A stretch of DNA of 6,274 nucleotides from Chloroflexota bacterium (GCA_029555885.1 JAKPQT010000320.1:1-6274), one strand, 5' to 3'; counted from the first letter of the stretch, positions 1 to 5,985 are shown. Notes: generated from the letters alone by a model not told the origin. Numbers and translations are program-made.

Positions 1-381
1 CTGACCTACCCGGCCATGCCGATGGCGGGCATGGAGCCCAACTATTTCACCATCAACGGCAAGGCCTATCCGGCCATCGAGCCGATCAAGATGCGGGTCG
101 GGCAGCGCATTCGGCTGCGGCTGGTCTCGACGGGCCAGTTCGTCCACCCGATCCATCTGCACGGCCCGCACTTCAAGGTCGTTGCCACGGACGGCTATCC
201 CGTGCCCGAGGCCGCGCAGCTCACCAAGGACACGATTTCCGTCGCGCCCGGCGAGCGCTACGACATCGAGTGGGTGGCGGATCAGCCGGGTCACTGGATG
301 GTGCACTGTCACATCCCGCACCACACGACCAACGATGGCGAGGAACCGGGCGGCCTGATGATGATGATCGAGGTCATGTAG
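1..381 (+). CDS. Multicopper oxidase, C-terminal part (5' end outside window)
   Basis: This is the last 126 residues of a laccase-type multicopper oxidase; the reading frame is open from base 1, so the N-terminal and middle cupredoxin domains lie outside the window. Two signature motifs are visible. HPIHLHG (codons from base 145; H49, H52, H54 of the visible part) supplies type 1, type 2 and type 3 copper ligands. HCHIPHH (codons from base 304; H102, C103, H104, H108) supplies the electron-transfer Cys-His pair and the type 1 ligands. In this family the type 1 copper takes electrons from a substrate and the trinuclear centre reduces O2 to water. After H108 there is a longer loop (TTNDGEEPGG) before LMMM, so the axial type 1 ligand is not certain. 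Met-rich stretches occur at both ends of the visible part (MPMAGM and LMMMIEVM). The substrate (phenols, Cu(I) or other metals) cannot be told from this fragment. The next gene starts 10 bases after the stop, which suggests an operon. Confidence 0.93.
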   Translation: MTYPAMPMAGMEPNYFTINGKAYPAIEPIKMRVGQRIRLRLVSTGQFVHPIHLHGPHFKVVATDGYPVPEAAQLTKDTISVAPGERYDIEWVADQPGHWMVHCHIPHHTTNDGEEPGGLMMMIEVM

Positions 382-391
382 AGGGGGTGCT

Positions 392-781
392 ATGCGTAAA
401 TCCACAGTGTTGGTTATACCGATCCTAATCCTGATGCTGGCTGCATGTGCCGGAACGGGCGGCCAGACATCTGGCGGCGACGCTGTTAACCTGCTCGTCA
501 CGCTGAGCACGCACCCCGTGGAGCCCGAGGTCGGCCGGGTCGAGTTCGTCGTGGAGGTGAAGGATGCGGCCAACCGCCCGGTGGACGGCGCGGTGGTCAA
601 CCTCAAGGCGGATATGATCGGCCACTCGATGGGCGACCTGTCCGGCCAGGCCACCGCGCAGGGCAGCGGGCGCTATGCGACTGCCGCCAACCTCAGCATG
701 GCCGGCCCGTGGCAGATCGATGTGCAGGTGCAGACGGCAGACCACAATGTCAGTCGCGAGTTTCGTATCGAAGTCAAATAG
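392..781 (+). CDS. Lipoprotein with YtkA/FixH-like domain
   Basis: A 129-residue exported lipoprotein. It has a short basic N-terminus (MRK), a hydrophobic stretch (residues 6-18) and a good lipobox, L16-A17-A18-C19, so C19 is the likely lipidated first mature residue. After a Gly/Ser-rich spacer, residues about 33-129 form a beta-rich Ig-like domain with the pattern of YtkA-like/FixH-like proteins: a Val-rich strand, a KDAANRPVDGA turn, then DMIGHSMG, and a closing GPWQIDVQV strand pair. The Met-His-Met cluster (M75, H78, M80) sits where related proteins carry candidate copper ligands; copper binding here is inferred. The start is fixed by GAGGGGG at 381-387, overlapping the end of the oxidase gene. 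Placement between a multicopper oxidase and a DUF3105 gene supports a periplasmic or cell-surface metal-handling role. Domain family is fairly sure, exact function is not. Confidence 0.85.
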   Translation: MRKSTVLVIPILILMLAACAGTGGQTSGGDAVNLLVTLSTHPVEPEVGRVEFVVEVKDAANRPVDGAVVNLKADMIGHSMGDLSGQATAQGSGRYATAANLSMAGPWQIDVQVQTADHNVSREFRIEVK

Positions 782-786
782 AGGAG
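781..786 (+). promoter_or_regulatory. Ribosome binding site that sets the DUF3105 start
   Basis: GAGGAG begins on the last base of the preceding stop codon and ends nine bases before the ATG at 796. The frame is also open further upstream, to an ATG at 709 inside the preceding gene. The RBS, together with the basic segment followed by a membrane helix that begins at the 796 start, favours 796. Confidence 0.7.
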
Positions 787-795
787 CAAAACAGC

Positions 796-1392
796 ATGGC
801 AAAACGACGCCCCACCGTCCCCAAATCAGCCCCTTCCACGGCGCGCCGCGTGGCTGCTAACCAACCGGCTTGGCGGCGCTACGTGCCGTGGATCGGCGGC
901 GGCGTGCTGTTGGCCGTCCTGCTGGTCGCGGGGATTCTCATTGCCAACCCATCGTCGGCGGGCGCCGGTGTTCCCGGACAGCGGATGCTCATCCAGGGCC
1001 AGCAGCACATCGAAGTCGGCGCGAGCCACCCGCCGTACAACTCTGATCCGCCGACCTCCGGCTGGCACTACGACACGCCGATCCGGGCAGGCTTCTATGA
1101 GGAGCCGCAGACCGATGAGTACGTGGTCCACAACCTGGAGCACGGCCATATCGTTATCAGCTATGATTGCAGCAAGCTGCCCGACTGCGAAGACACGAAA
1201 TATCAGTTGCGCCGCCTGCTGAACGCGTATAACGGCTGGAAGGTCACGGTGGTGCCCCGCACGAATGTCGATGCGGCCATCGCGCTGACAGCGTGGGGCT
1301 GGATCGACAAGTTGGACAGCTATGACGAGGCTCGCATCCGCCGCTTCATCGACGCGTGGCGCAACCGCGGCCCGGAAGCCACGATGGAATGA
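796..1392 (+). CDS. DUF3105 family membrane-anchored protein
   Basis: A 198-residue protein with a basic cytoplasmic N-terminus (about residues 1-30, rich in Lys/Arg), one membrane helix (about 33-50, Gly/Leu/Val/Ala-rich) and a domain expected outside the membrane. The external part has DUF3105 hallmarks: HPPYNSDPPTSGWHY (residues 78-92) and VHNLEHGHIVISYDC (111-125). The conserved His residues (H78, H91, H112, H116, H118) and the pair C125/C131 look like a metal site or disulfide, but no biochemical role is known to me for this family. The start at 796 is chosen from the GAGGAG at 781-786; a longer in-frame start at 709 would overlap the preceding gene by 73 bases and add 29 residues with no visible function. 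The gene follows the YtkA-like lipoprotein by 14 bases, so it is probably co-transcribed with the oxidase and lipoprotein. Family call is confident; a copper-linked role is inferred from neighbours and His content. Confidence 0.88.
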   Translation: MAKRRPTVPKSAPSTARRVAANQPAWRRYVPWIGGGVLLAVLLVAGILIANPSSAGAGVPGQRMLIQGQQHIEVGASHPPYNSDPPTSGWHYDTPIRAGFYEEPQTDEYVVHNLEHGHIVISYDCSKLPDCEDTKYQLRRLLNAYNGWKVTVVPRTNVDAAIALTAWGWIDKLDSYDEARIRRFIDAWRNRGPEATME

Positions 1393-1417
1393 GATTCTGC
1401 TGACCTGGAACTGAATC

Positions 1418-1449
1418 GGCCCGGCTATCGTCACTGCTTCAGCCGGGCC
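1418..1449 (+). terminator. Candidate hairpin terminator after the oxidase operon
   Basis: A perfect 9-bp inverted repeat (GGCCCGGCT at 1418-1426 and AGCCGGGCC at 1441-1449) with a 14-base loop begins 25 bases after the DUF3105 stop. No T-run follows, so it is not a classical intrinsic terminator. It may be a weak or Rho-assisted end of the three-gene operon or an mRNA-end stabiliser. The rest of the 102-base gap shows only the RBS of the next gene; I see no convincing promoter in it. Confidence 0.4.
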
Positions 1450-1494
1450 AGCCGGGGCCTGTGTGAAGATTGTAGTGGAGGGAGTAGTAGAGAG

Positions 1495-2622
1495 ATGAAC
1501 GTCAGGGTTTCACGGAGCGTTTCGTTCCGGGTTAGATTGGTCTTGTTGAGCGGCCTGCTTGTGATTATGGCGGGCTGCACGGCGCTGCCGCAGGCCGCGC
1601 CAGGGTCGGCCGCCGCGACGGAGGTGCCGGAACAGCAGGCTACAGTAGCGCCGATGGCGACTGCGCCTGTGGCCGGTGCGGACCTGCTGGCGGATTGCCC
1701 GTCGGCTGAGGCGGGCATGCAGCGGCTGATCAACTTCGAGCACGGCTACTGCCTGACCTACCCGGCAGAGTATAAGGTCGAGAAGCCGAACGAATCCGAG
1801 ACGCTGCTCGTCATCGGCGGGCTGCTGAACGCCAGCGACCCGCGCGTGCACATCCACGTGGAGCCGGCAGCAGGCCGGACGGCAGAGGTCGCGGCCGCGC
1901 AAGTTGTGGCGGATAATGCGGACTTCGACATTGTGCAGTCCGAGGCGCAGGTCGCGGGTCAACCGGCCGTGGTGTTGGACCGGCTGCCCGGCCAGGAAAT
2001 CAACCGCCGCGTCTACTTCGTGGCACAGGACCGGCTCTACAGCTTGTACTTCTCGCCCGCCGATCCTGCGGTCGATGCCTTTGCAGGTATGGAAACCCTG
2101 TACATGGACATCCTGAGCTCGTTCACGCTCTTCCCGGAGGGCGCGGAGCTGCCGACGGATCGTGCACCGCTGGACTGCCTCGACGCGACGCGCGACACGA
2201 TTGCGATGGTGGACAAGGACAGGGGCTTTTGCTTGCTCTATCCGGACGATTACCAAGTGGCCGAGCCGAGCCCGGGCGAAGTCGTGCTGTATGCGGGTTC
2301 GCTGATGGACGTGAGCCGGCCAAAGGTGTTCATCCAGGTGGCGGACGCGACGGGCCGCACAGCCGCGCAGGCGGCGGATGCCATCGTTGCGGAGTTTGGC
2401 GAGGGTGTGGAGCGAGTCTTCGGCGTGACGGTCGGCTACGAGGTGGCAGAGCGGCTGGACAACGTGCCCGGCCAGGACCTCAGCCGCCAGGTCATCGCGG
2501 TGCACGGCGACAGGCTCTATACGTTCGTGTTCGTGCCTGCAGATGAGGCGCAGGGCGAGGTGTACCGCGAGATGGAAGCGCTGTATGACCTCGTGCTGCG
2601 CTCGTTCCGCTTCCTGAACTGA
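1495..2622 (+). CDS. Lipoprotein with two tandem copies of an unrecognised domain
   Basis: A 375-residue protein that I do not recognise as a named family. It has an Arg-rich N-terminus, a hydrophobic segment (about 14-26) and a lipobox-like end (M25-A26-G27-C28), followed by an Ala/Pro/Thr/Gln-rich spacer (about 29-62). The rest is two collinear copies of one domain: residues about 68-213 and 228-374. Matching landmarks sit 160-161 residues apart: C68/C228, GYCLTYP (84-90) with GFCLLYP (244-250), AGRTA (126-130) with TGRTA (286-290), LPGQ (164-167) with VPGQ (324-327), DRLY (179-182) with DRLY (339-342), and SSF (208-210) with RSF (369-371). Each copy has one Cys pair 18 residues apart (C68/C86, C228/C246), likely a disulfide in the exported protein. 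The start has GGAGGGAG at 1477-1484. It is probably anchored on the outer face of the membrane; partner or ligand unknown. Confidence 0.85.
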   Translation: MNVRVSRSVSFRVRLVLLSGLLVIMAGCTALPQAAPGSAAATEVPEQQATVAPMATAPVAGADLLADCPSAEAGMQRLINFEHGYCLTYPAEYKVEKPNESETLLVIGGLLNASDPRVHIHVEPAAGRTAEVAAAQVVADNADFDIVQSEAQVAGQPAVVLDRLPGQEINRRVYFVAQDRLYSLYFSPADPAVDAFAGMETLYMDILSSFTLFPEGAELPTDRAPLDCLDATRDTIAMVDKDRGFCLLYPDDYQVAEPSPGEVVLYAGSLMDVSRPKVFIQVADATGRTAAQAADAIVAEFGEGVERVFGVTVGYEVAERLDNVPGQDLSRQVIAVHGDRLYTFVFVPADEAQGEVYREMEALYDLVLRSFRFLN

Positions 2623-2634
2623 GTGGCCCTCACA

Positions 2635-2670
2635 CCCTCTCCCACACTGCGGTGTGGGAGAGGGGGTTCT
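2635..2670 (+). terminator. Strong hairpin terminator after the duplicated-domain lipoprotein
   Basis: Thirteen bases after the stop codon, 2635-2647 and 2652-2664 form a perfect 13-bp stem closed by the tetraloop TGCG, a C(UNCG)G type loop that is unusually stable in RNA. GGTTCTT follows, which is a short, imperfect U-run. It very likely ends transcription of the upstream gene and shields the next one. The sequence type (CCCTCTCCC...GGGAGAGGG) also resembles dispersed intergenic palindromes of many GC-rich genomes, so it may be one copy of a repeat. Confidence 0.7.
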
Positions 2671-2704
2671 TAAACTGCCCGCGCCAGCGCGCCAGGAATG
2701 GGTG

Positions 2705-2710
2705 TATAAT
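2705..2710 (+). promoter_or_regulatory. Candidate -10 box (TATAAT) of the protease-nuclease gene
   Basis: A consensus TATAAT stands out in this GC-rich gap, 52 bases upstream of the chosen ATG at 2763. No TTGACA-like hexamer is seen 16-18 bases upstream. TG directly abuts the box rather than forming the usual TGnTATAAT extension. Transcription would begin around 2717, where GACGGG (2718-2723) and CCCGTC (2733-2738) could make a 6-bp hairpin at the very 5' end of the mRNA. Confidence 0.5.
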
Positions 2711-2751
2711 GCTGCGTGACGGGCGAAGTTCCCCCGTCCTCTCATTTGCCC

Positions 2752-2756
2752 GGAGG
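2752..2756 (+). promoter_or_regulatory. Ribosome binding site that sets the protease-nuclease start
   Basis: GGAGG lies six bases before the ATG at 2763. This decides the start, because the frame is open further upstream: an in-frame ATG at 2709 overlaps the TATAAT box and has only a weak AGGA at long distance, and a GTG at 2652 lies inside the preceding hairpin. Confidence 0.75.
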
Positions 2757-2762
2757 CACACC

Positions 2763-4628
2763 ATGGAAAGCCGCATTTCATCTGTGCTTACTGATCCCCG
2801 GCTGCGCCGCGAGATTGCAGAGGCGGAGGTCGCGCCCAGCATCAGCGCCCGCGCCGGCGCCCGTGCCTTCATCGGTGAGGACCTGCACGGCCTGTCACCC
2901 GGCGAGGAAGCTGTGGTCCTGCTGACCGGCCGGCCGTCCCTGCTGGTGCGCAAGAACCGGTTCGAACTGCCCCGTTCGGGCAGTTGGGCCGATATCCTGT
3001 CGGCCCGCCGCGATATCATCGAGGCTCGGCTGCCGTCCATCGGTCGTATCGAGGTGGACGACGGGGCCGGCTACCGCCACTGCGGGACGGGCTGGGTCAT
3101 CGCCGAGCGTGTCATCGCGACCAACCGGCACGTCGCGGAGGCATTTGCCCGCAAGGATGGCGCAGGCGGCCGTTTCCTCAAGAGCTTCCTTGGGTCGGAC
3201 ATGGCTGCGCGCATCGACTTCCGCGAGGAATACCAGGGCGGCGACGCGTTTGAGGTCGATGTGCAGGAAATCATCTTCCTCGAAGATGTGGACCGCGCCC
3301 TGCCCGACATCGCGTTCCTCAAGCTGGCCGCGCACGGCAACCTGCCCCCGCCCATCCCCGTGTTGAGTACACCTTTGCAGCCCGGCGCGTCGTTGGCCGT
3401 CGTCGGCTATCCTGCGTTCGACCCGCGCTATGGCCTCGATGCGACGGAAGCGGCCAAGGCCATCTTCGGCACCATCTACGATGTCAAGCGGCTCAGCCCC
3501 GGCTGCGTGATGAGCGTGAGCAGCCGCACCTGGGCGTTCGCACACGATGCGACGACGCTGGGCGGCAATTCCGGCTCGCCCGTGCTGGACGTGGACACAG
3601 GCTACGTGGTGGGGATGCACTTCCTCGGCGACTTTCGCCGCGCCAACTACGCCGTCAACGCGAGCACGCTGCTGGACAAGGCGTTGGCGAACTCGGTCTT
3701 CGCGCTGTCGCGTGAACCGCTGCCCCCGGCCGTGCCCAAACCCGAAGTGGAAGCGCCTGAAGCCGGGGAGGAAGCTCCCGCCGACAACCTGGCGAACCGG
3801 ACAGGCTACGACACGAAGTTCCTCGGGTCGCGGCTCACCGTGCCGCTGCCGAAGGTCACAGGCGAACGCGCAGACCAGGTCCTGAAGTTCCGCGATCCTG
3901 CGACCGGCAAGCTTACCGATACCGCCAAGTACACCCACTTCTCGGTCGTGATGAACAGCGACCGCCGCCTGTGCTTCTACTCCGCGGTGAACATCGATGG
4001 CAAGGCGCTGGTCAAAGTGGGCGGCCAGCGGCCGGGCTGGCGGCTCGACCCGCGGCTGCCCCAAGAGGCGCAGATAATTAGCGAGTGCTATGGCAAGGAG
4101 ACGGAGGGTAAGTTCAGCCGGGGTCATATGACCCGCCGCGAGGACCCCAACTGGGGCCCAGTCGCGCTCGCGAAGCAGGCGAACAAGGATACCTTCTTTG
4201 CCACGAACGCCACGCCGCAGTTCCAACCCTTCAACGGCGGCATCTGGCTGCGGCTGGAGGAGTACGCGCTCGAAAACGCGGACCAGGACGACATGCGCAT
4301 CAGCGTGTTCACCGGCCCGATTTTCAGCGACGAGGACCCGGTCTACTTCGGAGTGCTCGTGCCCGTGCGCTTCTGGAAGGTGATTGCATTCCGGCACGAT
4401 GAGACCCGCAAGCTCTGCGCGACCGGGTACATCATGTCACAGCGCGACATGCTGCCCGGCGCGGAGTTTGTCTTTGGCCGCTTCCAGCTTTACCAGGCGC
4501 CCATCGCGGAGATCGAGAGCCTGACGGGGCTCTCCTTCGGCAAGTTGAAGGACGTCGACCCGCTGCGCGTGGTGGAGGAAGCGCCGCCCGTGCCGCTGCA
4601 ATCGCCGGATCAGATCAGGTTCGTGTAG
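2763..4628 (+). CDS. Trypsin-like protease fused to DNA/RNA non-specific endonuclease (NUC1)
   Basis: A 621-residue two-enzyme protein. Residues about 1-100 are an N-terminal segment with no clear fold (EAVVLLTGRPSLLV at 49-62, then PSIGRIEV). Residues about 101-305 are a trypsin-like peptidase with a readable triad: H123 in ATNRHVA, D182 in LPDIAFLKL and S270 in TLGGNSGSPV, followed by the TGYVVGMHF strand. A Pro/Glu/Ala-rich linker (about 320-342) leads to a NUC1-type endonuclease (about 348-590): RGH with catalytic H455, then N482 in TNATPQ, and N491/E499 in the FNGGIWLRLEE stretch, which fit the Serratia-nuclease metal-site Asn and Glu by their 8-residue spacing. The usual DRGH reads SRGH here (S452). 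This nuclease family hydrolyses DNA and RNA with one Mg2+. No signal peptide or membrane helix is visible, so the protein is probably cytoplasmic. The gene has its own promoter-like box and hairpins on both sides, and no inhibitor gene is adjacent. Domain calls are confident; a defence or cell-suicide role, with proteolysis controlling the nuclease, is inference. Confidence 0.92.
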   Translation: MESRISSVLTDPRLRREIAEAEVAPSISARAGARAFIGEDLHGLSPGEEAVVLLTGRPSLLVRKNRFELPRSGSWADILSARRDIIEARLPSIGRIEVDDGAGYRHCGTGWVIAERVIATNRHVAEAFARKDGAGGRFLKSFLGSDMAARIDFREEYQGGDAFEVDVQEIIFLEDVDRALPDIAFLKLAAHGNLPPPIPVLSTPLQPGASLAVVGYPAFDPRYGLDATEAAKAIFGTIYDVKRLSPGCVMSVSSRTWAFAHDATTLGGNSGSPVLDVDTGYVVGMHFLGDFRRANYAVNASTLLDKALANSVFALSREPLPPAVPKPEVEAPEAGEEAPADNLANRTGYDTKFLGSRLTVPLPKVTGERADQVLKFRDPATGKLTDTAKYTHFSVVMNSDRRLCFYSAVNIDGKALVKVGGQRPGWRLDPRLPQEAQIISECYGKETEGKFSRGHMTRREDPNWGPVALAKQANKDTFFATNATPQFQPFNGGIWLRLEEYALENADQDDMRISVFTGPIFSDEDPVYFGVLVPVRFWKVIAFRHDETRKLCATGYIMSQRDMLPGAEFVFGRFQLYQAPIAEIESLTGLSFGKLKDVDPLRVVEEAPPVPLQSPDQIRFV

Positions 4629-4647
4629 GGAGGGGAAGTTTGTTTCG

Positions 4648-4686
4648 AAAGGTATTTTGGGCGGCGAAGCCGCCCAAAACACCTTT
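4648..4686. terminator. Long inverted repeat between convergent genes
   Basis: An 18-position stem with one A-C mismatch: 4648-4653 pairs with 4681-4686, and 4655-4665 pairs with 4669-4679, closed by a GAA loop. It lies 19 bases after the stop of the protease-nuclease gene (+) and 21 bases beyond the stop of the aminotransferase (-), so it can act on transcripts from both sides. T precedes and A follows the GC core on each strand, the reverse of the classical terminator pattern, so ending may depend on Rho or on the stem itself. It could also be a dispersed palindromic repeat. Confidence 0.6.
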
Positions 4687-4707
4687 GATGGAAACTCTGT
4701 TTTCGCC

Positions 4708-5874
4708 CTACATCCGCGCGACCGCCGCGTGAATCCGGTCCAGCGCCATCTCGATGTTATCCATCGAGTTGGCGAAGCACAGCCGCAGATACCCCTCGCC
4801 GTTCGGGCCGAAGGCCGTCCCCGGCAGCACAGCCACGCCCGCCTCGTTCAGCAGCATGTCCGCCCACCAGGCGGAGCTGCGCCCGTGGGAAGACACATTC
4901 GGGAACGCGTAGAACGCGCCCTGCGGCACGCGACAGTGCCAGCCCGGGATCGCGTTCAGCCCCGCAACCAGCACGTCGCGGCGGCGCTGATATTCTGCCA
5001 CCACCTGCTCCACCGGCTCCTGCGGCCCACGGAGCGCCTCGACGCCCGCCACTTGGGTGAAACTCGCCGTGCAGCCGACCGCATGGGTCAGCAGCAATTC
5101 GACGCGCTCGGCCAGCGCCTCCGGCATGATGCCGTAGCCCAGCCGCCAGCCGGTCATGGCATACGTCTTGGAGAAGCCATCGCAGATGACCGTCCGCTCG
5201 GCCATGCCGGGGAGGGCCGCGATGCTCGGCGCGGGCCGGCCATCGAAGGCCAGGCGCATGTAGATTTCGTCCGAGAGCACCCAGATGTCGCGGCGGATGG
5301 CGACATCGGCGATGTGCTGGAGGGCCTCCAGCGGCATCACGCCGCCGGTGGGATTGCTGGGCGAGTTGAGGATGATGAGCCGGGTACGGTCGGTGATGAG
5401 GCGGTCGAACGCGGCCAGGTCGAACGAGAAGTCGGCCTCCTCGGACAGCGGCACGGGCCGGGCAATCCCACCCGCCACGCCGATCATCGCGGCATACGTG
5501 GGAAAGCCGGGATCCGGATAGATGACCTCGTCGCCGGGCCGCACGAGCGCCAGCGTCGGGAAGAAGAGCGCGGGCTTGGCGCCAGGGCCGACCACGACCT
5601 GCTGCGGTCGGATGTCCATGCCGCGACGCGCGCCGGCGTCCTCCGCGATGGCCGCGCGCAGCGCTGGGATGCCCGCGGAGGGAGTGTAGCGGGTGAAATC
5701 CTGCTCGATGGCCCGAATGCCCGCCTGTGCCACATGGCTGAAGGTCGGCACATCGGGCTGGCCGATCTCCAGATGGATGATGTGCTTACCGGCCGCTTCC
5801 AGCGCCTGTGCGCGGGCCAGCATGTGATATGCGCCTTCCGGCTCCAGGTGTCCAACGCGTTCTGCGAAATCCAT
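4708..5874 (-). CDS. PLP-dependent class I/II aminotransferase
   Basis: A complete 388-residue fold-type I aminotransferase, about the usual family length. Such enzymes move an amino group between an amino acid and a 2-oxo acid in the cytoplasm. Visible landmarks in order: GPGAKPALF (96-104) at the phosphate-binding turn, Y127 after DPGFPTY, NSPSNPTGG (170-178) with cofactor-contacting N174, SDEIY (201-205) with D202 to the pyridine nitrogen and Y205, SKTYAMTGWRLGYG (235-248) with Schiff-base lysine K236, and YLRLCFA (362-368) with R364, the expected carboxylate-binding arginine. The pattern is that of aspartate-aminotransferase-like subgroup enzymes; the amino donor cannot be settled from sequence alone, so no gene symbol is given. 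The ATG at 5874 has GAGG four bases upstream (plus-strand 5879-5882) and there is a TACAAT box further up. It looks monocistronic and converges on the protease-nuclease gene. Confidence 0.93.
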   Translation of the reverse strand: MDFAERVGHLEPEGAYHMLARAQALEAAGKHIIHLEIGQPDVPTFSHVAQAGIRAIEQDFTRYTPSAGIPALRAAIAEDAGARRGMDIRPQQVVVGPGAKPALFFPTLALVRPGDEVIYPDPGFPTYAAMIGVAGGIARPVPLSEEADFSFDLAAFDRLITDRTRLIILNSPSNPTGGVMPLEALQHIADVAIRRDIWVLSDEIYMRLAFDGRPAPSIAALPGMAERTVICDGFSKTYAMTGWRLGYGIMPEALAERVELLLTHAVGCTASFTQVAGVEALRGPQEPVEQVVAEYQRRRDVLVAGLNAIPGWHCRVPQGAFYAFPNVSSHGRSSAWWADMLLNEAGVAVLPGTAFGPNGEGYLRLCFANSMDNIEMALDRIHAAVARM

Positions 5875-5912
5875 AGGACCTCGTGTTGAGATGGGATTGG
5901 GAAACCGGGGCT

Positions 5913-5918
5913 ATTGTA
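5913..5918 (-). promoter_or_regulatory. Candidate -10 box of the aminotransferase gene
   Basis: On the minus strand this reads TACAAT, 5 of 6 to consensus, 38 bases upstream of the aminotransferase ATG. That would give a leader of roughly 30 bases. No good -35 hexamer is visible; the expected place runs into the edge of the palindrome at 5939-5985. Confidence 0.35.
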
Positions 5919-5938
5919 CCATCGGAGGTGCTGTAACC

Positions 5939-5985
5939 ATTAGCGGGTCTGACGGGCAGCCTGGCTGCCCGTCAGACCCGCTAAT
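5939..5985. repeat. Perfect 47-base palindrome with 5-base flanking direct repeat
   Basis: Positions 5939-5961 are the exact reverse complement of 5963-5985 around one central base (T5962), so the arms are 23 bases with no mismatch. As RNA it would fold into a stem of about 21 bp with a 5-base CCUGG loop. TAACC occurs immediately before it (5934-5938) and again at 5985-5989, sharing the last base of the right arm. It starts 11 bases beyond the stop codon of the minus-strand gene at 5997, so it may serve as that gene's terminator, although no U-run follows on the minus strand. A MITE-like or REP-like insertion is the other reading. Confidence 0.8.

Noticed and set aside
709..795. Upstream extension of the DUF3105 protein
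   Set aside because: It overlaps the preceding lipoprotein gene and adds 29 residues with no function; GAGGAG at 781-786 and the topology support the ATG at 796.
2703..2710. Extended -10 promoter motif
   Set aside because: TG directly abuts TATAAT with no spacer base, so the TGn extension is not present; only the -10 box itself is claimed.
2652..2762. Upstream extension of the protease-nuclease protein
   Set aside because: It would start inside the terminator hairpin (GTG 2652) or on the TATAAT box (ATG 2709); the ATG at 2763 has GGAGG six bases upstream.
1510..2781. Open frame of 423 codons on the minus strand
   Set aside because: Antisense to the duplicated-domain lipoprotein; it runs through the terminator hairpin and promoter region and its composition (His/Arg/Val-rich) is that of a shadow.
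2895..4397. Open frame of 500 codons on the minus strand
   Set aside because: Antisense to the protease-nuclease gene, with no recognisable motif; long antisense frames are expected at this GC content.
4657..5889. Open frame of 410 codons on the plus strand
   Set aside because: It is the antisense shadow of the aminotransferase. Its product is a His/Arg/Gly-rich string without domain motifs, whereas the minus-strand frame shows all aminotransferase landmarks.
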